Assembly: GCA_963575745.1 (NCBI GenBank)
Contig: CAUYUJ010016059.1
Location: forward strand, 10,001-74,000
From: Prorocentrum cordatum
Lineage: Eukaryota; Sar; Dinophyceae; Prorocentrales; Prorocentraceae
Direction of reading: 5' to 3'
DNA: 64,000 nt
In this document: in pieces, positions 10,572 to 21,478 of the stretch
Position numbering within the stretch: position 1 is the first letter of the stretch
Layout: each line of letters begins with the position of its first letter
Notes under the pieces: model-generated
Told to the model about the DNA's origin: nothing
What the model saw: only the letters and a program-made list of their open reading frames with translations
Databases searched by the model: none
Position numbers and translations under genes: made by a program

Positions 10572-10640
10572 TTTGTTCGAGCTGGATCGATCTGTCAAGG
10601 TCCCAGGGCCCGAAACCGGGTGAAAACGCCCGTTGTGAAA
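10572..10640. repeat. dispersed repeat, partner near 35445-35510
   Basis: GATCGATCTGTCAAGG, then CCCAGGGCCCGAAACCGGG and GAAAACGCCCGTTGTG, aligns with GATCGATGTGCGAGGG, CCCGGGGCCCGAACCCGGG and GAGAAGCGCCCGGTGCG at 35453-35510. Probably pieces of an old dispersed repeat. Confidence 0.5.
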
Positions 10641-11164
10641 AAAAACGTGCAACGCCCGGATCTGAGGGTAGGCGCAGTCGTTGCGTCCGCCGAGCCGACT
10701 GCCCTGAGACAGCTGCGGCAGTGCCTCACGGAGTGCTCGCAGCGCGATCCTAACTGGCGGCGTCGCGCGCAAGGCCTTGGCGCGCAGGGAACGTCCTTCT
10801 GAGCAGTCGGGGGGGGCTTCTTGTAGTAAGGCAGGTGCCCTCTCGGAAGGGCCCCGAGGGCTTCAAAGAAGATCTCTTCTCAGCCGGGCGGGCTTCCAAG
10901 ACAGCCCCTGCCTCCTTGGAAGCCCGCCCGCCCTCTGTGCAGGCCGCCCCCCTCGCGCCACCGCCTGGTGCGCGCCGCCAACGCAGTGGTGTAGTACTTT
11001 CGGCTATGCGGAACCGGCGTCAGGCCAGCGACGAAGGGAAGCCGTGAATGCTCTGGAGTCCACCCGGCCTGCCCCCGTGCACACCCACAGAGACCTCCAC
11101 AACTCACGGCGGGAGGGCTGCCAGCAGGGCGCCCTGGAGGACGAGCAGGAAAGCACAGAGGAAG

Positions 11165-11310
11165 GGATGAAGAGGAGGAGGAGGAGGAGGAGGAGGAGGA
11201 GGAGGAGGAGGAGGCGGAGTAGGAGGAGGAGGAGGAGGGAGGAGGAGGAGGAGGAGGAGGAGGGAGGAGGAGGAGAGGCGGAGGAGGAGGAGGAGGAGGA
11301 GGAGGAAGGA
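11165..11310. repeat. (GGA)n tract upstream of RT relic
   Basis: About 145 bp of GGA/GAG with a few interruptions. It is the left border of the RT element; a second GGA tract on the same strand borders the element on the right at 14078. Confidence 0.95.
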
Positions 11311-11329
11311 CGAAGAAGGACGGGCGCTC

Positions 11330-13775
11330 GGGGCAGCGCGGGGCACCCCGCTCGCCCCGCGCACCCGCAGCACGCTGGAGAAGGTGCGCGGCGCTTTCCC
11401 CCCTGCCCCGGCGGAGGGTGGCCCTGCCCAGCCTGGTGGCCCTCGCGGGTCCGCCCCTGACCCAGACCTTTGGGACGAGGTGCAAGAGGAGGTCAGCAAA
11501 CTCCTCCGCAAGCCACCCCGGCTGACCGCTCAAGGCTTGCTCGGGGCCCGCCTGGAGCACCTCGCCACTTTCGCTCTCTTTGCTGTCCCAGGCGGTCACC
11601 AAGCTCACTTTCGGCGAGGTGCCGGCGCCGGTGCTCCAAGCCCTCCGGGTGGGCGAGGTGGTGGCCCTGGAAAAGGGGAACGGCGACGTCCGCCCGCTGC
11701 TCGTGGGGGCCAACCTGAGGAGACTCGGGATGCGCGCGCTGGCCCGGGTCAAAAAAGGGAGGCTCCGGCAGGCGGCGGGCCCCCACCAGTACGGAGTCGG
11801 CCGGAAGTGCGGGACCGACCTGGTGGTCAAGCAGCTGCAGGCCCAGTCCGACGCTCACCCGGGGATGGTGTTCATCAAGGTGGACATCAAGGCGGCCTTC
11901 CAGCGCCTGCGGCGAGACCCAGCCATCCGGGCCATGGCTGTGCACGTGCCGGAGATTGCGTGGGTGCTTGACAAGTGGTACTCCGGGTCTGCTAAGCACC
12001 TCTGGCGGGACGCAGCGGGCAACTTCGAGGAAGTCGAGAGCACCCTCGGCTTTGACCAGGGGGACCCGCTGGCGCCAGCTGCCTTCTCGGTCGGCCAGAG
12101 GGCGGCGCTCTCCCAGCTGCTGGAGGAGCTCTCGCAGCAGGACCCAGACGTGAGACTCTACTCCTACTTGGACGACACCTACCTGGTGCTCCCAGCGGGG
12201 CTCGCCACGGCCGCCCTCCGCCGCCTGGGGGAGCTCCTGGAGCCCCTCGGGCTGGAGCTCAACGCCGCAAAGACGCAGGTATGGTCTCCGACTGGGCCGC
12301 AGGTTGTGCCCCCAGAGCTACGCGCGCACTTCGTGCCAGCTCTCCCCGTGCTCGGTGCACACCTGCGGGCGCGGGGCGACGTGGCCGACGCGCCCTTCGA
12401 GCTGGGCCAGAACAGCGGCCTTGAGCAGTCCGCCGGGCGCTTGACGCAGCTCTGGAACGCCCTCCGGCCGCTTGGGAAGCGCACGGTTGGCGAGCACGGC
12501 CTCTCGCTGCAGGCGACTGGGAGTTTGCTGCGCACCTACGCGGGCGCTGCGAGCCAGCACGTCTTGCGCGCGCAGCTGGCTGGCGAGGCGGAGGCGGCTC
12601 GCTACGACGCCACTCTGGCGGGCTACTGGGAGGAGCTCGCAGGGCGGCCCCTGGACGCCGCGGCGCGGGAGATCCTCGGCCTCCCCCTCAAGCTCTCTGT
12701 CGCGGGGCTGCAGTGGGCGACAACACGACGAGCCGCGGCCTTCTGGGCCGGCTGGACCGCCTGCGTGTCCAGCGTGGCCGCGGACCTCGGCACCGACTCC
12801 CTGCTCGAGCTCCTTGAGGCGGCGCCGCGACTCGGCGAAGCCTTCTCCGACGCGCGGACGGAGCTCTCCCTCCAGGGCGCGGACCCCGCCCCGGGCGCTT
12901 CCTTGCTGGACGCCCTGCAGCACCCGGCGAAGCAGAGTACTCTCGTGCAAGCTGTGCAAAAGAAAACCCACGCTTCCCTGAGGCAGCGTTTGCACAGCCA
13001 CGAGCGGGCGACGCTCCTGGGGGCCGGAGGGCCAGGGGCCGCGGGGTTCCTCGGTTACCCGAGCGATCCCGCTTGCTCGCTGGAGGACGCGCTCTGGGCC
13101 ACGGGGCTCCGTGCCCGCGCGCACTTGCACAGGCCTGAATGCGCGCAGGCAGAGCTCCAGACGGCTGCGCAGTCCTGCTAGAACCGCCCTGCCGCCGAGG
13201 GAGCCCGCGGCGCGCCCTGCGGGCAGCCGCTGGACGAGCAAGGCACGCACGCGGCCACCTGCGCCCTGGGCGGCGGTGTGGAGCGCCGCCATGGCAGCCT
13301 CGAAAACGCGGTGGCCGGCCTGGTCCGCCGCTGGCTGCACCAGGAGCCGCTGACGGAGCAGCGGGTGCCGGCCTGGGACCGTGTCCGCAACCGGCGGCCG
13401 GCAGACCCGCCAGACGCAGACCTCCTCGAACGCGCAATCCTGGACGTCGAGTACAGCGACGGGGCCAGCCGCCACTGGATCGATGTTTCGGTCCGCCACC
13501 CGGCAGCCGAGGACGTGGCGCAGGCGGCGGCGCGCAGGCCTGGCGAGGCCGCCCGGAGAGGCGAGCGCCAGAAACACGCCAGGTACCCGGGGGACAGACT
13601 GACGCCATTCGTGGTGGAAGCCCCGGGGCGCCTGGGCGGAGAAGCCCGACAGCAGGTGCGCACGCTGCCGGAGGACCAGCAGCCCGGCGAGCTGACGCGG
13701 GCCTACAAGGCCATCAGCTGCGCCGTGCAGGCTCAGCTGGCGCTGCAGCGCCGCCGAGCAGCCGGGCTGGCTTGA
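11330..13775 (+). pseudogene. non-LTR-type reverse transcriptase, frameshift plus TAG
   Basis: A retrotransposon polymerase copies element RNA into DNA. From about 11580 one frame is open to 13775 except for a TAG at 13179-13181. RT motifs are clear: VDIKAAF (motif A, Asp near 11883), GFDQGDPLAP (motif B) and YLDDTYLV (motif C, 12165), then LELNAAKTQVW. After the TAG the same frame gives a C-x9-H-x3-C zinc motif (from 13218) and a C-terminal block with WIDVSVRHP, RQKHARYPG and FVVEAPGRLG, similar to a PD-(D/E)xK restriction-like endonuclease domain. The conserved N-terminal lead-in lies in another frame (11342-11575, EEVSKLLRKPPRLTAQGLL), so there is a frameshift near 11565-11600. No initiating ATG is evident. 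GGA tracts flank both ends. Probably a recently inactivated copy. Confidence 0.85.
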
Positions 13776-14077
13776 CGCCGCGGGGAGCGGCTCGCCCAGG
13801 CGGCGGCGCCAGACTGACTACTGGCCGGGGCCAGGCCGCTAGCTGGAACTGGGCGCACACTGAGCGCGGCACGCCGGGCTACTGCCTCTGCGCCGCCTTC
13901 TCCCCTCCTCCCCCTTCGCCTCTGCAGGGCAGCTTGTGGCCGGCTCCGATGGGAGGCCAGGCGCTCGTGGCCGGCTCCGAGGGGAGTCCCGGCGTGGCGG
14001 CGAGACCCGGGACCCCAACCCCAATGCCCGGGGGTCCCCCTGTGTGGGTGGGGACCCACTCGGGTGCCCCCGGGCAG

Positions 14078-14396
14078 AAGGAGGAGGAGGAGGAGGAGGA
14101 GGAGGAGGAGGAGGAGGAGGAGGAGGAGGAGGGAGGAGGAGGAGGAGGAGGAGGAGGAGGAGGAGGAGGAGGGAAGAGGGGTATGAGGGAGGAGGAGGAG
14201 GAAGAGGGGGAGGAGGGGGGAGGAGGAGAGGAGGAGAGGAGGAGGAGGAGGAGGAGGAGGAGGAGGAGGAGGAGGAGGAGGAGGGAGGAGGAGGAGGAGG
14301 AGGAGGAGGGAGGAAGAGGGGGAGGAGGGGAAGAAGGGGGAGGAGGATGAGGAGGAGGAGGAGGAGGAGGAGGAGGAGGAGGAGGAGGAGGAGGGG
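14078..14396. repeat. long (GGA)n tract, about 320 bp
   Basis: GGA/GAG with GGGGGA interruptions. It lies about 300 bp after the RT stop codon and matches the strand of the tract upstream of the RT. Confidence 0.95.
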
Positions 14397-14739
14397 ATGG
14401 TAGAGGCAGAGGGAAGAAAGATAGCAGGGAGGAGGGCGATAAGAGAGTGAGGACGTTCACATTTCATATGTGCGCTGGCATGAACTTGCATTGTACGTTC
14501 TTCAAGCTTGTGTGTCAGCAGGGCGCCCTGAAGGCGACCGCGGCCATGTGGGGTCAGAGAGGATTTTTCGGACGCAACGTTGTCCATTCACCTCTAGTCA
14601 GGCATGCGCCTCCACCATGCAGAAAACGAGGTCGATGCCGACCCGCCCAATAGATCAACGCCATGTCCGCCACCGTGCCTCTGGGCACGGACTGGGCGTG
14701 TCCTCAGTCCTCTGCCTGATCCCTGGGGCCGCAGTCCGC

Positions 14740-15310
14740 AGTCCTGAGGGCCCCACGGGCCAAGAGAGCCCCGAGCGGCCTCTAAGACGGCCCAAGAGCG
14801 CCCAAAGATCGGCCCAAGACGCCCAAGATGGCCTCTCAACTGCCCAATAGGCCTCCAGGACGCCCCGAGAGGCCTTGGAAAGGCCTCCCAAGAAGGCCCC
14901 AAGAGGTCAACATGAATTATTTTCTGGTAATTTTGAAAAACTGTTGGCGTTCTCGCCTTTTCTGCTTTCCGACGCTCCAAGATGGCCCAAGAGGCCTCCA
15001 AGACCACGCCAAAACGGCCGAAGAGGCCTCCAAAAGGGCGCCAAGACAGACTGGGAGCGCTCCAAGACGGCCCAAGAGGCGCACAAGACGGCCCAAGAGG
15101 GCCCCAAGATTGGTCCAAAGGGAACACGAGCCGAAAACCCGAGCCTTCCGCCCTAAGAGGTCCCCAGGAAGCCATGAGAGGCGCCCAGGAGACCCCAAGA
15201 GGCCCAAGAGGCCCCCAAGAGGCCCCAAAGAGGCCCCAAGAGGCCCCAAGAGGCACCCGAGAGCCCTCCAAACTGCCTCCAAGGGGCCCCCGAGGGAGGC
15301 CTCCCACGAG
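14740..15310. repeat. degenerate GGCCCAAGA-type tandem repeat
   Basis: GCCCCAAGAGG, GCCCAAGATGG and related 10-13-bp words recur throughout, densest at 15190-15260. The minus strand reads as LGASWGLLGASWGPLG-like peptide, a familiar artefact of this repeat class. A less repetitive island at 14905-14990 interrupts it. Confidence 0.8.
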
Positions 15311-16056
15311 ATCCCAACGAATATCCAATAGGCTTCATACCCACAATCCGGGCACGAGCCCATTCGATACGAGAGGATCTGCGACGAGGCACACCTCGAG
15401 CAGCACGAACATGAAAGCCCCCCGCGGCCTGCGTGACCAGCAGCAGCAAGAGGCCCAGCACAAAAACAAGTAGAACGATGTGGCATACAACACGAAGACA
15501 AACATACCAGAGCTCGAGGCCACCGGGCACAACCTGGCACAACCTGCGCGTACGAACCCGAGCGCCGCATAGCAACAGTAGATACAGGCGTCTCCCAACA
15601 CCCACAATGCCCGCGAACCCAAAAGTATAGCAGACCCCCCTGTTGGCGAGAACAAGACAGATGGCACCTCAAACCAATTAGAGGTATAAGGAGACACCCG
15701 TAACAACTGTAGATATACATCAAGAAACACCGCGCCACCAAACAGCCAAGGAATAACCACGCCTTGCGTGCCCCGTGGGCCTGGACCAGGCTAGCCTGCG
15801 TACTCCACGCCGCGATAGGAGACGAGCCCTGTGCCACGACACCGACGTAAACGGACAAGAAACACAACCCCAGACTATGCGGGAAACAAAGCTGTGGTGG
15901 TAGCCAAATCCCAGCGTTCACCTCCGAGAAAACCTTGCCCTCGCAAGCGCACAAATAAACACACGTATGGTACAATCCTGGGAGCATCCGTTGGGCAAAC
16001 GACCGGAATGAACCAAGCAAATTTGACCCAAGATGGCACTTGAACCGTGATCAAAC
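15311..16056. other. no gene seen
   Basis: Moderate-GC sequence with fewer repeats than its surroundings. Minus-strand open frames contain hydrophobic, cysteine-rich stretches, but none resembles a known family and no start or splice context is convincing. Confidence 0.4.
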
Positions 16057-16973
16057 AGGAAGACGAGGAGGAGGAAGAGGAGGAGAAGGAGGAAGACCAG
16101 TGGAAGCCCAAGAATTACCAACGATGTCGGAATCAACCCTCCGTCCAAACTCCCTCTTCATGGCCCCGTACAACGAACTGCCTCGTTGGAAGACAACCGT
16201 TTGAAGACCCTGAAGCATGCCAAAACACTGTCCTCGGGATTCCAACGCCACGGATCAACATGACTGTTGCGTCTTGACGATCTTGAATCGTGCCAGAACG
16301 CCGTTCTTGAGACTTCAACACAACGCACCAACGTAACTGTTGCACCCTCATGATCCGGAATCTGTCCAAAAACAATGTTTTTGGTGTACTGATCATGGGA
16401 ACCCGTGGGACTCCTGCAGATGTTTGCGCGCAACGCTAAGGCGAGAACCAGATTTTGAAAAGGAGCTGCCCTCAACCTGTGAAGCTCTTGCATTAAAAAG
16501 AAAAAAAGCGAATGTGCGCGGCGCTGAGGCAAGAGCCACATTTTGAAAACGACCCGCCTTCAATCCGTGAACCTCTTGCAAAGTATGACAACGAATATGC
16601 GCGGCGCTGAGGTGAGAGCCACATTTTGAAAACCGCCCGCCCTCAATCCGTGAAACGATTGCAAACCATTGCAGGAATGTGCGCGGCGCTGAAGCGAAAA
16701 CCACATTTTGAAAACTACCCGCCCTCAATCCGTGAAGCTGTTGCAAGTGTTTAAACCGAATGCGCGCGGCGCTGGAGCGAGGGCCACATTTGGAAAACGA
16801 CTCACCCTCAATCCGTGAAGCTTTTGTCACTTTTTGAGCTTCAGGGTCATAGATGGCGAGGAACTCTCAAGCGAAACGCCCGGCCAGCCCTAAAAACAGG
16901 CCTCGGGGTGCGACAGGGAGACATTACCTATAAGGAAAAAGGATGGAGGAGGAGGAGGTGGAGGAGGAGGAAG
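16057..16973 (-). mobile_element. composite purine-bounded repeat, copy A
   Basis: Starts with a GGA/GAA tract (16057-16096) and the terminus GACCAGTGGAAGCCCAAGAA, continues through a unique-looking segment (GCGTCTTGACGATCTTGAATC, CATGATC), then five tandem 82-89-bp units (about 16430-16830; core TGCGCGGCGCTGAGG, ACATTTTGAAAAC and CAATCCGTGAA), then a second conserved end (CCCTAAAAACAGGCCTCGGG, GTGCGACAGGGAGA) and a GGA tract (16941-16973). The order is the reverse complement of copy C. No transposase, RT or terminal inverted repeat was found. Peptides read from the tandem units vary in frame and are probably not proteins. Confidence 0.75.
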
Positions 16974-17853
16974 CGGACATACTCCAAAAAACAATCCCTC
17001 CACATTCCCTGTCCATAGGCCACTACAAGGATTCATTTTCACTGAGAGAAATGCCCCGTTGGAGGACAACAAGTTGAACATCCTGGACTGTACCAGGGCA
17101 CCATTCCTGGGACTTCAACGCCGCCAGTCACCGCTACTCTTGCGTCTTGACGAACCTGAATCGTGCTAACAAGCCGCTCCTGGGACTTAGCGAGCCAACC
17201 TAACTGTTTCGCCCTGACAATCCGACATCGTGCGACAACACCATTCTTGGGACGCTCGCCGCGAGAATCCTTGCGACTGTTGTAAACAACAAAAACATAC
17301 GTGCGCGGCGCTCAAGCCAGAACCTCATTCTGATCAGGAACCGCCCTCCATCCGTGAAGCTCTCGCACATGTTTAAAGAGAATGCGCGAGGCGCGGAGTT
17401 TTGAAAAAGAATAACCCTCCACACGTAAAGCTCTTGCAAATGTCTGAAACGAATGTGCGCTGCAATAAAGCGAGAGCCAGATTTTCAAAACGGGCCGTCC
17501 ATCCGTGAAACAAACATTCAACACGAAGGCGCGCGGCGCTAAGGCGAGAGCCTCGTTTTCAAAACGGGCCGCACTCCATCCATCAAGCTCTTGCGATTTG
17601 TTAAGCGGCTGTGCGGGGCGCTGAAATGATGGCCACATTTTGAAAACAACCCGCCCTCCATCCGTGAAGTCCTTGCAAATTCTCAGCTTCGGATCATACA
17701 TCCGGCCCGCCCTACCGACACGCCTCGTGGCTTGATAGGGACGAGTTTATGTGTAAGAAAAATGGATGGAAGGGGAGGAGAAGGATGAGGACGAGGAGGG
17801 GGAGGAGGAGCAGGAGGAGGAGGAGGAGGAGGAGGAGGAGGAGGAGGAGGAGG
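16974..17853 (-). mobile_element. composite purine-bounded repeat, copy B
   Basis: Follows copy A in tandem and shares its middle GGA tract. The left part (GTTGGAGGACAACAAGTTGA, TCTTGCGTCTTGACGAACCT) aligns with copy A. Five tandem units lie at about 17290-17690, and the far end (CGCCTCGTGGCTTGATAGGG) again meets a GGA tract (17766-17853). The CCAAGAATTACCAACGATG terminus of copy A is diverged here. Confidence 0.7.
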
Positions 17854-17944
17854 ATTTTTTCCAACGCAGCGAACCCCCAAGCCCCAGGAGTTGTAAAAAC
17901 TGGAAGATCCAGCCGGCAAGAACCACACCTCCACTGGAAGACCC

Positions 17945-18049
17945 AGGAGGAGGAGGAGGAGGAGGAGGAGGAGGAGGAGGAGGAGGAGGAGGAGGAGGAG
18001 GAGGAGGAGGAGGAGGAGAGGAGGAGGAGGAGGAGGAGGAGGAGGGAGG
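17945..18049. repeat. (GGA)n microsatellite
   Basis: About 105 bp of GGA/GAG, separated from the copy B tract by a 91-bp segment (17854-17944). Confidence 0.95.
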
Positions 18050-18303
18050 CGGCGCTTGGGGCCCGGAGGCCTACGGGCGCGTCCATGAAGTTGCCGATGC
18101 CGCCCGGGCCCATCGCTGCCATGCTGTGCTGCGCCTACCTCCTACTCGGGGGCCATGGTGCTCCCCGCCCCACTTGAGGGCCAGGGTGCCAGAAATCGAT
18201 CCTGCAGACCCTGACAGGCAAACACAGACGGTCCGAATTCATCACACACGCGCTTGCTGGGTCAGCAAGCTTCGCGCTTCGCGCAGCTTCTAGTCGCGCC
18301 CTC

Positions 18304-18428
18304 CTTGTCATCGCTCAGGCGTCCATTCCCCTTGCATTTTTCTGTTTCGTGCGTGCTTCGTTTGCCAGATGATCCAGGATGCTCCTCGATGGTCCTCGCC
18401 GAATTGCACACGTCCGAGCGATGCCAAG
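18304..18428. mobile_element. short TIR element, copy 2
   Basis: Left end CTTGTCATCGCTCAGGCGT, right end ACACGTCCGAGCGATGCCAAG. The right end is the inverse of CTTGGCATCGCTCGGACGT, so the terminal inverted repeat is about 19 bp. The interior reads TTTGCCAGATGATCCAGGAT, GCTCCTCGATGGTCCTCGCC, the best statement of the family core. No coding. Confidence 0.85.
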
Positions 18429-19220
18429 CCTCCGCGCTGCCCCTTTTCCCCCAGGGGCCGTTGAAGGCGCCCGTCGGCGCCGTCAGCGGTGGGCGAAGCC
18501 ATCCGCAGGTGGTGCTGGGGGTGTGCCGGGGTGGCTGAGGCCGGTTTCAATGATTTCGAGGTTCGTGGGGCGCTCGCCCTTGCACAGCTATAGATTGCGG
18601 GGATGTCTCGAGCCCCTGACCGCGATGCGCAGAGCGCAATCATTCTCAGCGCCCCTGCGTGCGCGTACAGCCGTCGTGCCACCGTGGGAAGCGCTGGCGG
18701 AGGAACGGAGGACCCTCTCTGGTCGAGGCGAGCCTCGGCCGCGAACGGGTCCCCCCCGACTTGGCTGTGAGGCGCCGGCCCGCAGACCAGAGCCCCTCTC
18801 GAGCCCGAAGTGGTCCCTGCTTCAGAGCCCCTGCCGTGCTAAAGCTCAGCGGCGTTTTGCTGAGGCGCTGGCGGGAAGTCCCGCCCAGTGCCGTCGGCCT
18901 CGGGGTGCTGGGAGTCGGGCGTTCGGGGCAGGGGGCGCGCCACGTTCGGCCACGCTCGGGGTCTAGGTTGGGGGCGCGCAAAGGGGAGGCAGGGGGACGG
19001 GGGAAGGCTTCGCAGAAGCAGGCTGCTGCCCAGGAGGCGCCCGCCTTACATTTAGAGATAAGGCCCGCGCCATCTCAGAAGCAGGGGTGCTTCTGAGAAG
19101 CCCTCCCTCCTCCCCCCTAACCTCCTCCGCGCGTGGCTGACCAGGGGTGGGCAAACGCTCCCGCCTCCCCCGTCCGGTCCACCCCGCGGATCGTCAAGGA
19201 CCTGCCCCCGGGCCCCCACG
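18429..19220. other. no gene seen
   Basis: GC-rich DNA, open in more than one frame. A patch at 18618-18660 (GACCGCGATGCGCAGAGCGC) weakly resembles 25678-25725 and 41028-41062. No protein family recognised. Confidence 0.4.
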
Positions 19221-19221
19221 C

Positions 19222-19340
19222 ACTCCCAACGTCTCCTTCTCCTTCTCCTCCTCCTCCTCCTCCTCCTCCTCCTCCTCCTCCTCCATGTCCTCCTCCTCCT
19301 TCTACTCATTTTCCTCCTTCTCCTCCTCCTCCTCCCCCCT
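19222..19340. repeat. (TCC)n microsatellite
   Basis: Mostly TCC on the plus strand, with TTC and ATG interruptions. Confidence 0.95.
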
Positions 19341-19587
19341 GGCGCCGCCGACGCCAACTGTGCAATCCCGCGCGCTGCTCTCTGGGCTGGCCAGGGTCCG
19401 CCTGAGATTTTGCTATTTTCCTTGGGCGCCTAGTGCTCAGGAAGGGTCGGGACCACCATGGGTCGGGAGGGGGGAGAGCTCGCGAGGGGGATTCCGCGGC
19501 CTTGAGCTGGGGGCGCATGCGCGGGCGGGGGCGGGAAAAGAGGACAGGGGAAAGGCAGGGACGGCCGGAGATGAGATAGAGGAGAAA

Positions 19588-19762
19588 GATATATATATAT
19601 ATAGAGAGAGAGAGGAAGAGAGAGAGAGGAGAGTAGAAGAGGGGGAGAGAGCGAGAGAGAGAGAGAGAGAAACAGCGAGGAGTATGACACACATGTATAC
19701 ATTAAACAGATATACACCCACAGAGGGAGAGGGAGAGACAAAGAGAGAGAGAGAGAGAGATC
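19588..19762. repeat. TA then GA microsatellite
   Basis: Begins ATATATATATAT at about 19588, then GA-rich to 19671 and again at 19723-19762, with a short ACACATGTATACAT interruption. Confidence 0.9.
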
Positions 19763-20220
19763 ACAACAACGAAGAGTAGAAGGAGAGGAACGATGAGATA
19801 ATGGCGGAGGGCAGGGGAATATATGGAAGGCTTACTCCAACCTTCACTACCCTCCTGCTTGTTATTGTAATGCCTGTTCTTTATCTCCCTTCGCGTGAGA
19901 CATCTTCATTCTCAGGCCGACGACTCCAGCATCCCGGTACTCCTCCTCCTTCCTCCTCCCCCGCCTTCCTTCTCCCCTTCGCCCCGTTATCCTCCTCCTC
20001 CTCCTCCTCCTCGCTCCCTCCCCGTCCTCCTCCTGGTTCTCCGTCCTCCTCCTCGCCTCCTCCATCCCTCCCTTCCTCCACCTCCTCCTCTCATTCCCTC
20101 GCTCGCTCCATCACCTCCCTCTCCCCCCACCTGCTACACCCGGCATTGCGAGAGACGAGAAAAGGGACTGAAGCACTGAACAATGTCAAGCGTGAGCGAG
20201 TACAATAAACTGACTGATAT

Positions 20221-20285
20221 TTGGCAGTACGCCGCCCCAGCTACACGCTTCGCAATACGCCGCCCCAGCGACACGCTCGAGCACG
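20221..20285. repeat. short direct repeat beside SL-like sequence
   Basis: CAGTACGCCGCCCCAGCTAC, then ACGCTTCGCAATACGCCGCCCC and AGCGACACGCT, gives two copies of a roughly 26-bp unit (ACGCCGCCCCAGC[TG]ACACGCT). Confidence 0.75.
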
Positions 20286-20306
20286 CTTGAGCTTGAGCCA
20301 ACTGGT
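20286..20306 (-). repeat. partial spliced-leader-like match
   Basis: Minus-strand CCAGTTGGCTCAAG resembles the 3' part of the dinoflagellate spliced leader (CCATTTTGGCTCAAG): the last 10 bases match exactly, with one change and one deletion before them. Another CTCAAG follows. A relic of a retroposed spliced mRNA is possible; chance is not excluded. Confidence 0.3.
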
Positions 20307-20336
20307 TTCGACAGAATATTCTTTTGACAGATACAT

Positions 20337-20420
20337 GCATTCCTCCTCCCCCTCCCCCCTTCCCGCTCCCACTTCCTCCTCCTCCGCCTCCTCCTCCCCC
20401 TCCTCCGCCTCCGCCTCCGC
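20337..20420. repeat. TCC/CCG tract leading into GACGAC repeat
   Basis: TCC and TCCGCC words, then (GAC)n with GAT and TAC interruptions from about 20432 to 20500. Confidence 0.85.
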
Positions 20421-20719
20421 CTCCGCCTCCTCCGACGACGACGACTACGACGATGACGACGACGACGACGCCGGTGGCGCCGACGCCGACGACGCTGGCA
20501 CTGACGTCGGCGGCGGCCGCGGCGGCGTCACAAAGACTCGCTTTGCCCCCCAGGGCGCGCGCCGGCGGGGGGCTACGAATTCACAGGGCTCCTTCAGGGG
20601 CCGCCGCGCGCGGGCGCGGCGCGGTCCGATCTCTGCCCCGGTTACAGCGGCGGCCGCGCGCGGGCCGCAATTGGGCGGTCGGCGTCTCCGCGCGGCCGCT
20701 GGCGTGCTCCTCCCTCCCT

Positions 20720-21478
20720 GCTCGCTCCTCCTCCACCTCCGATCCTCCCTCTCGCCTTCCCTCCCTCCGTCTCCCTCCTCCTCCCTCCTCTCTCCCTCCC
20801 TCTTTCCACCTCCCTCCTCCACCCTCCTCTTCCTCCTCCGCCTCCTCCCTCATCCCTCCCTCCCTCCCTCCCCCGCCCCCCGCTCCCTCCGCCTTCATCC
20901 TCCTCCTCCTCCGCCTCCCCCGCCTCCTAACCCCTCCTCCTCCTGCTGCCCCTGCTCCTCCTGCTCCTCCTGCTCCTCCTCCTCCTCCTGCTCCATTTGT
21001 TTCACGTTGCTCGAACCAGGGATGGCATGAACAAAACCATTTCTCGCCCTCCTCCCTCCTCTCTCCTCCCTCCTCCTCCTCTCCTCCCCTCCTCTCCTCC
21101 CTCCTCCTCCTCCTCTCTTCCTCTCCCTCTCTCTCCTCTCCTCCTCCTCCTCCTCCTCCTCCTCCTCCTCCTCCTCCTCCTCCTCCTCCTCCTCCCCCTC
21201 CCCCTCCCCCTCCCTCCTCCCTCCTCCCTCCTCCTCCTCCTCCTCTCCTCTCCTCCTCCTCCTCCTCCTCCTCCTCCTCCTCCTCCTCCTCCTCCTCCTC
21301 CTCCTCCCTCCTCCTCCTCCTCCTCCTCCTCCTCCTCCTCCTCCTCCTCCTCCTCCTACCCTCCCCCCCCCTCCCCCTCTCCCTCCCCTCCTCCTCCTCC
21401 TCCTCCTCCTCTCCTCCTCCTCCTCCTCCTCCTCCTCCTCCTCCTCCTCCTCCTTCTCTCCTCCTCCTCTTCCCTCAG
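20720..21478. repeat. giant TCC polypyrimidine tract
   Basis: Roughly 750 bp of plus-strand C/T, mostly TCC/CTC with CCCTCC interruptions, broken once by a normal-composition island at 20993-21044 (TTTGTTTCACGTTGCTCGAA). It is the longest simple-sequence tract in the window and ends at TCTGGAACCCTCCAGAGACC. Confidence 0.95.

Noticed and set aside
14594-15328. Minus-strand frame with LGASWGLLGASWG repeats resembling predicted dinoflagellate proteins
   Set aside because: It follows the GGCCCAAGA minisatellite; such predictions are typical artefacts of this repeat.
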